From: Acidobacteriota bacterium
GTDB taxonomy: Bacteria; Acidobacteriota; Thermoanaerobaculia; Gp7-AA8
Reading direction: 5' to 3'
NCBI GenBank assembly: GCA_021325515.1
Contig: JAJPHC010000030.1
Span: 221,049-285,048, forward strand
DNA length: 64,000 bases
Position 1 is the first letter of the stretch; each line of letters starts with the position of its first letter. Under the pieces are notes generated by a model that worked only from the letters and a program-made list of their open reading frames with translations, made no database searches and was not told the DNA's origin. Shown here in pieces: positions 45,708-53,952 of this stretch. The position numbers and the translations under genes were made by a program.

Positions 45708-45746
45708 GTTGGTTTTTGGGGGTCACACCTGGAAAATCAACTTAAC
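45703..45746. repeat. REP palindrome 4
   Basis: ATTAAGTTGGTTTTTGGGGG, TCACACC, TGGAAAATCAACTTAAC: same orientation as REP1. It supplies the TAA stop (45705-45707) of the BNR lipoprotein gene. 19 bp separate it from REP5. Confidence 0.9.
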
Positions 45747-45765
45747 GCCGTGCCAACTCCTGCCC

Positions 45766-45809
45766 GTTAAGTTGATTTTCCAGGTGTGACCCCCGAAAAC
45801 CAACTTAAC
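45766..45809. repeat. REP palindrome 5
   Basis: GTTAAGTTGATTTTCCAGG, TGTGACC, CCGAAAACCAACTTAAC: opposite orientation to REP4, so the two make an inverted (BIME-like) pair. It ends 10 bp before the permease start at 45820, which has GGGGGG directly before ATG. Confidence 0.9.
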
Positions 45810-45819
45810 ATTTGGGGGG

Positions 45820-47160
45820 ATGGCGGAGCTTCGGCGGGAGATTGGGTTGTGGCGCGGGATCGCGCTCAACATGATCGATATGGTCGGGATCGGGCCCTTC
45901 ATCACGATCCCTTTCATTCTCTCGGCGATGGGCGGCGGGCGCGGGATGCTCGCGTGGGTGCTCGGCGGTCTGCTGGCGATCTCCGACGGTCTCGTCACCG
46001 CGGAGCTGGCGTCGGAGCTCCCCTCCTCCGGCGGCTCGTATCACTTTCTCCGCACGTCGTACGGCCGCTACGGGCGGCTCGTCTCGTTTCTGTTTCTCTT
46101 TCAGATCCTCTTCTCCGCACCTCTCTCGATGGCCTCGGGATGCATCGGCTTCGCGAACTACCTCGGCATCCTCGTGCCATGGGTGAAGACGCACGGCCCG
46201 GTGACGGCGACGATCGTCTGCCTGATCACCGTCGCGCTACTGCTGCGCCGCATCGAATCGATCGGCAAGTTCTCGATCCTCCTCTGGATCGGCGTCCTCG
46301 GGACGCTGACGATCGTGATCGGCGCCGGCCTTCCGCACCTGAAACTGAGCGCGTTCGCGTTCTGGTCGGCGCCGCGGCTCGATGGCGCCAGCGGCTTCAC
46401 CGGCCTCGGCGCCGCGCTCCTCATCGCGGTCTACGACTATCTCGGTTACTACAACATCTGTTACCTCGGCGATGAGGTCATCGAGCCATCGAAGACGATT
46501 CCGCGCGTCATCGTCATCTCGATTCTCGCGATCGGCGTGATCTACCTCGTGATGAACGCCTGCCTCATCTCGGTGCTCCCGATGAAGCAGGCGATGACGT
46601 CGCAGACGGTCATCGGCGATTACATCGCCGTGCTGCTGGGCGCACGCGGCGCGAAGATCGTGACGGTCCTGATTCTCTGGACCGCGTTCGCGTCGATCTT
46701 CTCGCTCATGCTCGGCTATTCGCGCATCCTCTACGCGGCCGCGCGCGACCGGAACTTCTTCGGCATCTTCGCGACGCTGCACGCGACGGAGGCGTATCCG
46801 ATCGTCTCGCTGCTCTATCTCGGCGTGGTTGCGGCGCTCTTCTGCTGGAGGATTCCGCTGGAGACCGTGATCCGCGGCATCATCACGATTCGCGCGATCA
46901 TCCCGTTCATCGCGCAGATCATCGGCGCCGTGATCCTCCGCATCCGCGAGCCGGAGCGCGAGCGGCCATTCCGGATGTGGCTCTATCCGCTGCCAGCGAT
47001 CATCGCACTGGGGCTGTGGATGTACGTCCTGTCATCGCCGCAGAAGGGCATCAAGATGACAGGCGTGTACGTGATGGCGGCGGGCGTCCTCTTCTTCTTC
47101 GCACGCGAGTACTTCACGCGGCGAGCGACAAGGCAGCACGCTGATCAAGTCCGCTCGTGA
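45820..47160 (+). CDS. APC-superfamily amino acid permease
   Basis: 446 residues with about twelve membrane helices. The first has the unwound substrate motif MVGIGPFITIPFILSAMGGG; ELPSSGGSYHFL and DYLGYYNICYLGDEVIEPSK are typical APC stretches. These carriers move amino acids or amines through the inner membrane by proton symport or exchange. Substrate unknown; a link to the nearby PLP decarboxylase (amino acid/amine exchange) is only a possibility because the genes are not in one operon. Preceded by an inverted REP pair. Its 3' end overlaps the convergent LOG gene by 16 bp. Confidence 0.87.
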   Translation: MAELRREIGLWRGIALNMIDMVGIGPFITIPFILSAMGGGRGMLAWVLGGLLAISDGLVTAELASELPSSGGSYHFLRTSYGRYGRLVSFLFLFQILFSAPLSMASGCIGFANYLGILVPWVKTHGPVTATIVCLITVALLLRRIESIGKFSILLWIGVLGTLTIVIGAGLPHLKLSAFAFWSAPRLDGASGFTGLGAALLIAVYDYLGYYNICYLGDEVIEPSKTIPRVIVISILAIGVIYLVMNACLISVLPMKQAMTSQTVIGDYIAVLLGARGAKIVTVLILWTAFASIFSLMLGYSRILYAAARDRNFFGIFATLHATEAYPIVSLLYLGVVAALFCWRIPLETVIRGIITIRAIIPFIAQIIGAVILRIREPERERPFRMWLYPLPAIIALGLWMYVLSSPQKGIKMTGVYVMAAGVLFFFAREYFTRRATRQHADQVRS

Positions 47161-47726
47161 TCGATCCAGCGCGCGACATCGGGCGCTTCGTACTCGAGGA
47201 AGCGATCGATCAATCTCTCCGGATCGCTCTCGACGATGGCGATCTGGCGGAATCGCGGCGCGAGGAACCGCTCCTCGACCATGCGATCGAGAAACTCGAA
47301 GAGCGGCTCGAAGAAGCCGTTGACGTCGAGGAAGCCGCACGGCTTCCGGTGCGATCCGAGTTGCGCCCAGGTCCACACTTCGAAGATCTCCTCGAGCGTG
47401 CCGATCCCGCCGGGAAGCGCGATGAAGCCGTCCGCGAGGTGCGCCATCTTCGCCTTGCGGTCATGCATCGTCTCGACGACGTGCAACTGCGCGAGACCTG
47501 CATGGCCGACTTCACGTTCGGAGAGCATGCGCGGAATGACACCGACGACGTCGCCCTTCCGCGCGAGCATCTCGTCGGCGAGGATGCCCATCAGCCCGAC
47601 GCGGCCACCGCCGTAGACGAGGCCGATGTCGCGCGCCGCGAGAGTCGCCGCCATGTCGCGTGCAGCGGCGGCGTAGTCGGGCCGAAGGCCGACATTCGAG
47701 CCACAGAAGACACAGAGACGCTTCAT
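47145..47726 (-). CDS. LOG family protein (nucleoside 5'-monophosphate phosphoribohydrolase type)
   Basis: 193 residues. Rossmann-like fold with MKRLCVFCGSNVGLRP at the start, GLVYGGGRVGLMG and the LOG signature PGGIGTLEEIFEVWTWAQLG. Members cleave cytokinin-type or plain nucleoside monophosphates into base and ribose 5-phosphate. Length is normal. It diverges from the class C hydrolase gene: start codons are separated by only 19 bp (47727-47745), so at least one of the two promoters must lie inside the other gene. Confidence 0.9.
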   Translation of the reverse strand: MKRLCVFCGSNVGLRPDYAAAARDMAATLAARDIGLVYGGGRVGLMGILADEMLARKGDVVGVIPRMLSEREVGHAGLAQLHVVETMHDRKAKMAHLADGFIALPGGIGTLEEIFEVWTWAQLGSHRKPCGFLDVNGFFEPLFEFLDRMVEERFLAPRFRQIAIVESDPERLIDRFLEYEAPDVARWIDHERT

Positions 47727-47745
47727 GAGTCCTTAAGATTAACGG

Positions 47746-49173
47746 ATGCGACGCGTAATCGCCCTTCTCTTTTTCGTTCTGACGCCGGCCGCGCTGGGCC
47801 AGACGGCCGATCTCGCACTCCGTGCCGAGCATCTGGCGCTGGATGCCATGCAGAAGTGGAATCTCCCCGGCCTTGCGGTCGCGATCGTGAAGGATGACAA
47901 GGTCGTCCTCGCGAAGGGCTACGGGGTCAAGTCCGCAGGCGGAGGCGCCGTCACCGCGGACACCCTGTTCCAACTCGGCTCCAACTCGAAAGCGTTCACG
48001 AGCGCGGCGATGGCGATTCTCGTCAGCGAGCAGAAGATGGGGTGGGACGATCCTGTCCGTCAACATGTTGTCTATTTCCATCTCGACGACTCCTGCGCCG
48101 ATTCTCTCGTGACGCTGCGCGACCTCGTCTCGCATCGCACGGGTCTCAGCCGCCATGACGAGCTGTGGGACAACAGCGGCCTGTCGCGCGAAGAGGTCAT
48201 CCGCGCCATCGGGCATGTCGAGCTGACGAAACCGTTCCGCAGCGCCTATCAGTACAACAACATCATGTTCATGACCGCGGGCGAGGCCGTGGCGCACGCG
48301 AGCGGGATGTCGTGGGATGACTTCGTGCGCACGCGGATTTTCGTTCCGATCGGAATGGTGCACAGCACCGCGACGACCGCCGCATGGCTCGCCGCGAAGG
48401 ACCGCGCGACAGGACATCGCTTCGATCCGCAGGCGACCACGAACGCCGTCCGCCCCTTCGTCGACTACGACAATCTCGGTCCCGCGGGAAACATCGCATC
48501 GAGCGCGGCCGACATGGCGCAATGGCTTCGCTTCCAGCTCAATGATGCGAGGCTGGCCGAGACGAAGCGGCCGCAGATGATCATCCCCGCCGATCCCGAC
48601 ACGAATCCCGGCACGAGCATTCAGACCTACGGGATGGGCTGGAACATCTCCGACGATGCGGGCACGCTGCTCGTCGCGCATGGAGGTGCGCTCAACGGCT
48701 TTCGCGCGCAGGTCGCGCTGCTGCCGAACGAGCACGAAGGTATCGCGCTGATGACCAACACTGGACGCGGCTACGGCGTCATCGCTCTTCGCGCCGCCCT
48801 CATCGATCTCCTCCTCGGCCGCGATTCACGCGACTGGAACCAGCACTACGACGGCGTCGAGAAGAAGCATGCAGAGCCGCGCAAACACGACTGGCGCCCG
48901 GATACGCATCCTTCCCGCGAGCTCGCGGCGTACGCAGGAACGTACGTGCATCCCGGCTATGGCCGCGCGACGGTCACCGCCGAGGAGGGGGCGCTCGTGC
49001 TGCGCTGGCTGCGGCACACGATGCCGCTCGTGCATGAGCAATACGACACATTCAACGCGGTGTCGGAGCCGGAGGAGATCGACGAAGACGTGCAGTTCGC
49101 GCTGGGGACGGATGGAGAAGTCAAGATATTGACGATGTTCGGGCAGACGTTCGTACGCAGCGTAGCGCCGTGA
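47746..49173 (+). CDS. Class C beta-lactamase-like serine hydrolase
   Basis: 475 residues. Signal peptide (MRRVIALLFFVLTPAALG). Serine-hydrolase motifs: SxxK as SNSK in FQLGSNSKAFTSAAM and YxN as YNN in YQYNNIMFMTAGE. Family stretches include DLVSHRTGLSRHDE and YGMGWNI; VAHGGALNGFRAQ corresponds to the third motif. The C-terminal ~90 residues look like the extra beta domain (DUF3471-type) often fused to these enzymes. Probable periplasmic esterase or peptidase acting on peptidoglycan or D-amino acid peptides; true beta-lactamase activity is not implied. Confidence 0.88.
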   Translation: MRRVIALLFFVLTPAALGQTADLALRAEHLALDAMQKWNLPGLAVAIVKDDKVVLAKGYGVKSAGGGAVTADTLFQLGSNSKAFTSAAMAILVSEQKMGWDDPVRQHVVYFHLDDSCADSLVTLRDLVSHRTGLSRHDELWDNSGLSREEVIRAIGHVELTKPFRSAYQYNNIMFMTAGEAVAHASGMSWDDFVRTRIFVPIGMVHSTATTAAWLAAKDRATGHRFDPQATTNAVRPFVDYDNLGPAGNIASSAADMAQWLRFQLNDARLAETKRPQMIIPADPDTNPGTSIQTYGMGWNISDDAGTLLVAHGGALNGFRAQVALLPNEHEGIALMTNTGRGYGVIALRAALIDLLLGRDSRDWNQHYDGVEKKHAEPRKHDWRPDTHPSRELAAYAGTYVHPGYGRATVTAEEGALVLRWLRHTMPLVHEQYDTFNAVSEPEEIDEDVQFALGTDGEVKILTMFGQTFVRSVAP

Positions 49174-49191
49174 GCCGGACGGGATGCACGA

Positions 49192-50352
49192 TCACTGCGC
49201 GCGGGACGCCTGCGCTCCGGCGATCTCGCGCACGATCGCATCGAGCGTCTTCGAGATTTCCGGCGCCGTGTTGTGATCGACGATCACGGAGAAGTAGCGC
49301 GCGCGGCCGCCGGGCATCATCACGATGCCACTGATCGCGCTCACTCCCGTCAGGGTCCCGGTCTTGCCGCGGAATCGCGGCTGCAGTTCGATGAGGCGCT
49401 TGTGCAGTGTGCCGGCCTCGTTCGGCGCGGCGAGCAGGTCCCACCACGCGCCGCGCTGATGCATCCAGCGTAGCAGTTGCACGACCGCCGCGGGCGTGAC
49501 GAGATTGTCCGGCGACAAGCCTGAGCCGTCGACGAAGCGCAGATCGTGCGGATCGAGTCCGATCGCCGCGTCGAACGCCTGCTCGCGCTCGAGCGCGGTC
49601 GCGTACGTCCCATCGCCCGCGTCCTTGAGCAGCATTTCCGCGTAGAGGTTCTGGCTCTCTTTCAGCATCGTCGCCAGAAGTTCGTGCAACGGCGGCGACT
49701 GCACGAGTGCGATCCGTTCGCCCGACGCGGCGCCGGTGCGGACGGTGCCGGTCACGCTGATGCCATCCAGGATCAGCAGATCGCGCAGCGCGTTCGCGGC
49801 GTGCAACGACGGGTTAGACACCGCGCTGTTCTCGATGTCATTCTCGTGATACGCGAGCGCATCGGCCGGCGCGGCGTAGGCGGCCTGCAGATTTCCGATC
49901 TTCCACGTGGGCGGGATCGTGACTCCGTCGAACAGTGACACATCGGCGACGACGTCGCGCACATGCGTGATGCCGCGCGCATGCACCGCCGCGATCATCG
50001 GCGCGAAGGCATCTCCCGGCGAGGCGTAGTAGCGGACGCTTCCAAACGACGGATCGCCGCCTCCGCGCAGGATCAGGTCATCGCCGTCGCGCCAGAGCTC
50101 CGTCGTGAACCGCTGATCGAAGCCGAGGCAATCGGCGGCGAAGGCGGCGGTGAACAGCTTCCGGTTCGACGCCGGCACCATCAGCTTGTGCGCGTTCTGC
50201 GCGTAGAGCACGCGCCCCTGATCGTCTTCGACATCGATGCCCCAGATCGCCCGCGTATCGGTGAACGCATCGATTGCCGTGAAGTGCGGCTGCGTCGTCG
50301 CGCAGGACATCAGCGCGGCGATCGCGAAGGCGGTCGTCAGGCGAAGGACCAT
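49192..50352 (-). CDS. dacB: D-alanyl-D-alanine carboxypeptidase/endopeptidase, S13 (DacB/PBP4) family
   Basis: 386 residues. N-terminal lipoprotein-like signal (MVLRLTTAFAIAALMSC). Catalytic motifs: SxxK as SNRK in MVPASNRKLFTAAFA, SxN as SQN in KESQNLYAEMLLKD, and KTG in FRGKTGTLTGVSAISG. The block DLRFVDGSGLSPDNLVTP is family-specific. It trims peptidoglycan stem peptides in the periplasm. It is slightly shorter than typical PBP4 (~450-480), with a reduced insertion between SxxK and SxN. The start overlaps the upstream hypothetical gene by 16 bp, in a three-gene minus-strand run (51550 to 49192). Confidence 0.88.
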   Translation of the reverse strand: MVLRLTTAFAIAALMSCATTQPHFTAIDAFTDTRAIWGIDVEDDQGRVLYAQNAHKLMVPASNRKLFTAAFAADCLGFDQRFTTELWRDGDDLILRGGGDPSFGSVRYYASPGDAFAPMIAAVHARGITHVRDVVADVSLFDGVTIPPTWKIGNLQAAYAAPADALAYHENDIENSAVSNPSLHAANALRDLLILDGISVTGTVRTGAASGERIALVQSPPLHELLATMLKESQNLYAEMLLKDAGDGTYATALEREQAFDAAIGLDPHDLRFVDGSGLSPDNLVTPAAVVQLLRWMHQRGAWWDLLAAPNEAGTLHKRLIELQPRFRGKTGTLTGVSAISGIVMMPGGRARYFSVIVDHNTAPEISKTLDAIVREIAGAQASRAQ

Positions 50353-51263
50353 TCTTCGAATCCTGTCGAGCTCTCGAGATTTTTCTGCACGGCTTCCAGC
50401 ATGCGTCTGGTCTGTGGGATTCGTTTGGCTACTGCGTGTGCGATCAAGGTTTGTGCGTAGTCTCTTGCGAGGCGGTACGGCGTGGGCGTTGGGCCTGGCC
50501 CCTCACCCCTTGCCCCTCTCCCCGCTTTGCGGGGCGACGGGGACGATGAGCAGGCTAGATACTGAAGCACTCTGTTCTCCTGCGGCGTCGCCGTCGCGGC
50601 GTCCAGCAGGAAGAGGTTGTGGGTCGCGATCAGCGAGCCTTCTTCTTCGATGACCTGGTCGACGAGCTGCTCGATCAGCGATTCGCGATCGACGCGCTCC
50701 TCCGTTTCGCTGAATGCCTCGCCGCGATACGCGGTCCACTCGCACACCGCGGTTCTCAGCACCGCGTACTTGCCCTTCTCGCCGAGGATCGGGACGAGGC
50801 GCCAGGCAGCCTTCGACACGATGAGCTTGTGGCCGAGGTCTTCGAAGTCCTGCGCCGCGGCTTCGAAACAGCGCGCCTCGAGATCGGGCGCATCGAGATT
50901 CGCGGCGAGCCAGCGCTCGGCGGCGAGGCGGTCGCCCTCGCGAATCGCAGCGTCGAGATCGGGGACCACATCGACCTGCGGCGGATCGAGGATCGGCGGC
51001 TCGCTCCACGGCAAGCGGCTCCCGCCGGCGTAGATCGCGCACTCCGCCAGCATGTCGCGATAAGACCCGCCCAGTTCTTCGCGCAGATCATAGGCAGCAA
51101 GACATGCGAGGAATGCGTGCTTCGCATGCTGCGACGGCGCATAGGCGAGCACCGCGAATCGCGCGACGGCAAGGAACAACTCGTGATCATCGGTGATGCC
51201 GGCGATCGAACGGCGCGTCGCCGTCTCGTCGCGTTCGAGCAGAGCTTCGTAGAGAGGCGTCAA
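50337..51263 (-). CDS. Uncharacterised helical protein with an in-frame palindromic repeat insertion
   Basis: 308 residues, mostly alpha-helical (LYEALLERDETATRRSIAGI, DDHELFLAVARFAVLAYAPS, DLEARCFEAAAQDFEDLGHK). No signal peptide or known family. Near residue 240 the sequence SSSPSPRKAGRGARGEG is translated from a CCCCTC-type palindrome (50499-50546). The frame then resumes a normal helical C-terminus (RLARDYAQTLIAHAVAKRIP). So the repeat inserted without breaking the gene, or the gene is coding only up to the repeat. It overlaps dacB downstream by 16 bp and the small lipoprotein upstream by 4 bp. Confidence 0.7.
   Translation of the reverse strand: MTPLYEALLERDETATRRSIAGITDDHELFLAVARFAVLAYAPSQHAKHAFLACLAAYDLREELGGSYRDMLAECAIYAGGSRLPWSEPPILDPPQVDVVPDLDAAIREGDRLAAERWLAANLDAPDLEARCFEAAAQDFEDLGHKLIVSKAAWRLVPILGEKGKYAVLRTAVCEWTAYRGEAFSETEERVDRESLIEQLVDQVIEEEGSLIATHNLFLLDAATATPQENRVLQYLACSSSPSPRKAGRGARGEGPGPTPTPYRLARDYAQTLIAHAVAKRIPQTRRMLEAVQKNLESSTGFEEWSFA
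50499..50546. repeat. CCCCTC-type palindrome inside a coding frame
   Basis: CCCCTCACCCCTTGCCCC, then CTCTCCCCGC/GCGGGGCGA around a TTT loop, then CGGGGACGA. It is nearly the same as 34253-34303 and related to 53900-53947. Here it lies within an open frame instead of between genes. Confidence 0.85.
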
Positions 51264-51550
51264 TGCTTCTTCGGCGCTTTCGCGGGAGGCTTCGATGCAG
51301 TCTTCGCGGGCGATTTGGACGGCGCTGCGGTCGAGCCGCCATCTTCTTCGGAACGGCTGTCTTCCACTTCGACCGTCTCCGTCATCGCATCCGTTCCCGT
51401 CGGCGATGGCCGCGCCGTCGCCGGCGCGATCTCGTGGGTCGTCACGGATGTGCCTTTCTGCGATGCAGACGAGTCATGCCGGCGGCAGCCGGTCACGACC
51501 GCCAGAACGGTAAAGAGAATGAGGAGGCGTTTGATCACGGGGCCAGTCAT
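51260..51550 (-). CDS. Small low-complexity lipoprotein
   Basis: 96 residues. Lipobox VVTGC after a hydrophobic segment (IKRLLILFTVLAVVTGC). The rest is disordered and rich in Thr, Ser, Pro, Ala, Glu and Lys, ending in a basic tail PAKTASKPPAKAPKKH. No fold expected. Its stop overlaps the next gene's start (ATGA). A link between membrane and peptidoglycan is conceivable given dacB downstream, but that is a guess. Confidence 0.6.
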   Translation of the reverse strand: MTGPVIKRLLILFTVLAVVTGCRRHDSSASQKGTSVTTHEIAPATARPSPTGTDAMTETVEVEDSRSEEDGGSTAAPSKSPAKTASKPPAKAPKKH

Positions 51551-51589
51551 GCAATTTCCCTGTCAGGATTTCGCTACAATGCGCCACCT

Positions 51590-53161
51590 ATGCCGGATCG
51601 TAAACACATCGGGATTTTCGGCTGGGGCGTCGTAGCCCCCAAGTCTCCCAACATCGAAGCCTTCGAGAGAAACCTGGAGCGGGCGGACTCGTGGCTCTCC
51701 CCATTCGAAGGTTACGGGCCTTCCAACTTTCTCGTGGGCATTCCCGAATTCGATTTTGAAACATATCACGGGTGGTTCGACGAGCGTTTCCCGCCCGCCA
51801 AGTACTCACAGATCAAAGACAAGATGGGACCGATGGTGCAGTACGCCATCGGCTCGTTCATCCAGTCCCTCGAACAGAACCCGGGGATCGAGACGTATCT
51901 GCAGTCGCTCGGAGTGCGTTGTCACGTGTACGTCGGCACGGGACTGGGCGACATCACGATCACCGCGGAAGAAGCGCTGCGGCTCGATCGGGCGCAGCAT
52001 CGCTGGAACGAGTTCTGGGCGAAGCCCGAGCGCTGCGAAGCGCTGCGGGACCACTACGAGGGAGAGCACGATCCGCACGCGCCGAAGGATCCGTCCGAAT
52101 TTTTCGTCGGCAGCGAGGAGTGGATCGACGCGAAGCATGCGTGGGAAGCGTATTGGGCGAATCGCAGCGATGCGCTGCGCGAGTATCTCGCCGAAGCGGC
52201 GAAGATCCACGCAGAGCCGGTGCCGCCATCGTCGGGATCGGCGAAGCTGACCAGCATTCGCCAGAAGCTCAACCGGATCCGGCAGCTCAACAAGAAGTGG
52301 GGCTGTCCCGAGGAACCGTGGGCGAGCGCGTCGCCGAATCTGCTGTGGAACATCGCGAACATCGGCGCCGCGCAGATCTCGATGCTGGGCAAGATCACCG
52401 GGCCGGCGTTCGCGCCGGTCGCGGCGTGCGCCTCGTTCGGCATCGCCCTCAAGCTGGCCATCGACGCCATCCACCTCGGCGAGGCGGACGCGGTCGTCGT
52501 CGGCATGTGCGATCCGCCTCCGCATCCGCTGGTCCTCTCCGCGTTCTACAACGCGAACGTCGTATCCGCCGATGCGGATGTATCGCGTCCGCTGACCGGC
52601 CTCAAGGGAACGCATGTCGCCGGCGGCTCGTGCATCTGGATCGTCGGCGATGCGGAGAAGATGCGCGCGCAGGGATTCAAGCCGCTCGGTCTGGAGATCG
52701 TCGGCGTCGGCACGTCATCGGACGCGCATCACATCATCACGCCCTCCAAGGGAGGGCCGCAGCTCGCGATGAAGAAGGCGATGGAAGAAGTGCAGGCCGG
52801 CGACGTGACGACGTGGGACATGCACGCGACGGCGACGCCGGGCGACGCGACGGAGATCGAACATTCGCTCGAGATGCTGCACCCAGACGTGCTCTTCACC
52901 GCGCGCAAGGGGACGTTCGGACATGGGATGTCGGTCGGCGGCGGCTGGGAGCTGACTGCACAACATATGGGCATGGCGCGCGGCAAGCTGTTCCCGATGG
53001 CGCTGACCGAAGGGGAACTGCACGAGGACGTGAAGGTGCACTCGGCGAAGTTCGTCCACACCGAGGGCCTCGAGGCGCCGAACGGTTACTGCGGCAAGCT
53101 GAGCATGGGAATCGGCGGCATCAACTCCTGCGTAATCTCCAAGCCGTGGAGTCAGGTGTAG
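51590..53161 (+). CDS. Stand-alone beta-ketoacyl synthase with a large insertion
   Basis: 523 residues from ATG 51590. Thiolase-fold ketosynthase with the full triad: Cys in PVAACASFGIAL, first His in MHATATPGDATEIE and second His in GTFGHGMSVGGG; C-terminal GIGGINSCVISKP fits the family. An extra ~110 residues of charged helices (about 160-270, HRWNEFWAKPERCEALRDHY to RQLNKKWGC) lie between the N-terminal core and the active-site Cys. That and the weakly conserved N-terminus separate it from FabF/FabB. No acyl carrier protein, reductase or acyltransferase gene is nearby. It may make a specialised lipid or polyketide precursor. Confidence 0.85.
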   Translation: MPDRKHIGIFGWGVVAPKSPNIEAFERNLERADSWLSPFEGYGPSNFLVGIPEFDFETYHGWFDERFPPAKYSQIKDKMGPMVQYAIGSFIQSLEQNPGIETYLQSLGVRCHVYVGTGLGDITITAEEALRLDRAQHRWNEFWAKPERCEALRDHYEGEHDPHAPKDPSEFFVGSEEWIDAKHAWEAYWANRSDALREYLAEAAKIHAEPVPPSSGSAKLTSIRQKLNRIRQLNKKWGCPEEPWASASPNLLWNIANIGAAQISMLGKITGPAFAPVAACASFGIALKLAIDAIHLGEADAVVVGMCDPPPHPLVLSAFYNANVVSADADVSRPLTGLKGTHVAGGSCIWIVGDAEKMRAQGFKPLGLEIVGVGTSSDAHHIITPSKGGPQLAMKKAMEEVQAGDVTTWDMHATATPGDATEIEHSLEMLHPDVLFTARKGTFGHGMSVGGGWELTAQHMGMARGKLFPMALTEGELHEDVKVHSAKFVHTEGLEAPNGYCGKLSMGIGGINSCVISKPWSQV

Positions 53162-53214
53162 GACAGGCGCCCCCGCCTGTCTCACTGATGGACAGGCGAA
53201 GGCGCCTGTCCTAC
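53158..53214. terminator. Paired GACAGGCG hairpins after the ketosynthase gene
   Basis: Two hairpins: GACAGGCG/CGCCTGTC (53162-53181) and GGACAGGCG/CGCCTGTCC (53190-53211). The outer arms GTAGGACAGGCG and CGCCTGTCCTAC can also pair with each other, so alternative structures exist. Likely transcription end, weak in T-run. Confidence 0.6.
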
Positions 53215-53300
53215 AGCCTGTAGAAAATTGGCGCCGCCGTCCAACCGGGGATAGGATCTCCTCCACCAATCACCGAACAACTTGTGACGGAGGAAAAACT

Positions 53301-53897
53301 ATGAAAACCCGGCTCCTCGCTGCAACTGCCTTGCTCGTTCTCTGTACCGCCGCGCTCGCCGAAGAACCGAAGAAGATGTCGCCCGAACAGAAAGCCATGA
53401 TGGACGCCATGGTGAAGGCGATGACTCCCGGCGATGCGCACAAGCTCCTCGACAACATGGTCGGCGTCTTCGACGCGAAGATCACCGCATGGATGGAGCC
53501 GGGCGCTCCTCCGATGGTCAACACCGGCACCTCGAAGAACACCTGGATCCTCGGCAATCGCGAAGTGATGCAGGAAGTGACCAGCACCTTCATGGGCCAG
53601 CCGTTCCACGGCATCGGCTACACCGGCTACGACAACATCAAGAAGACCTACTGGGGCACATGGATCGATGACATGGGCACCAGCGTGATGGTGTCGACCG
53701 GCGGCACGACGGACAACGGCAAGACGTGGAAGTTCACCTCGACCATGCCCGATCCGATGACCGGCAAGGATGCCCCCGTCGAAGAGCGGATCAACGTGAT
53801 CGACAAGGATCACCACACGTTCGAGATGTGGAGCCCGGGTCCGGACGGCAAGATGATGAAGATGATGGAGATCGAGTACACGCGTCACAAGGGGTGA
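53301..53897 (+). CDS. Secreted DUF1579-type protein
   Basis: 198 residues, with GGAGG (53288-53293 region) before ATG 53301. Signal peptide MKTRLLAATALLVLCTAALA; a Met/Lys-rich helix (KKMSPEQKAMMDAMVKAMTP) precedes the beta domain: DNMVGVFDAKITAWMEPGAP, GYTGYDNIKKTYWGTWID, and the end HTFEMWSPGPDGKMMKMMEI. It shares the lipocalin-like pattern of the 39218 protein; function unknown. Confidence 0.8.
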   Translation: MKTRLLAATALLVLCTAALAEEPKKMSPEQKAMMDAMVKAMTPGDAHKLLDNMVGVFDAKITAWMEPGAPPMVNTGTSKNTWILGNREVMQEVTSTFMGQPFHGIGYTGYDNIKKTYWGTWIDDMGTSVMVSTGGTTDNGKTWKFTSTMPDPMTGKDAPVEERINVIDKDHHTFEMWSPGPDGKMMKMMEIEYTRHKG

Positions 53898-53899
53898 TC

Positions 53900-53947
53900 T
53901 CCCCTCACCCCTGACCCTCTCCCCGCGTCGCGCGGGGAGAGGGGACC
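53900..53947. terminator. CCCCTC-type palindrome between convergent genes
   Basis: Stem CCCTCTCCCCGCG/CGCGGGGAGAGGG with loop TCG (53914-53942), 3 bp after the DUF1579 stop and 6 bp before the VOC stop. It is the best-formed copy of this repeat family and well placed as a two-way terminator. Confidence 0.65.
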
Positions 53948-53952
53948 GAGAC

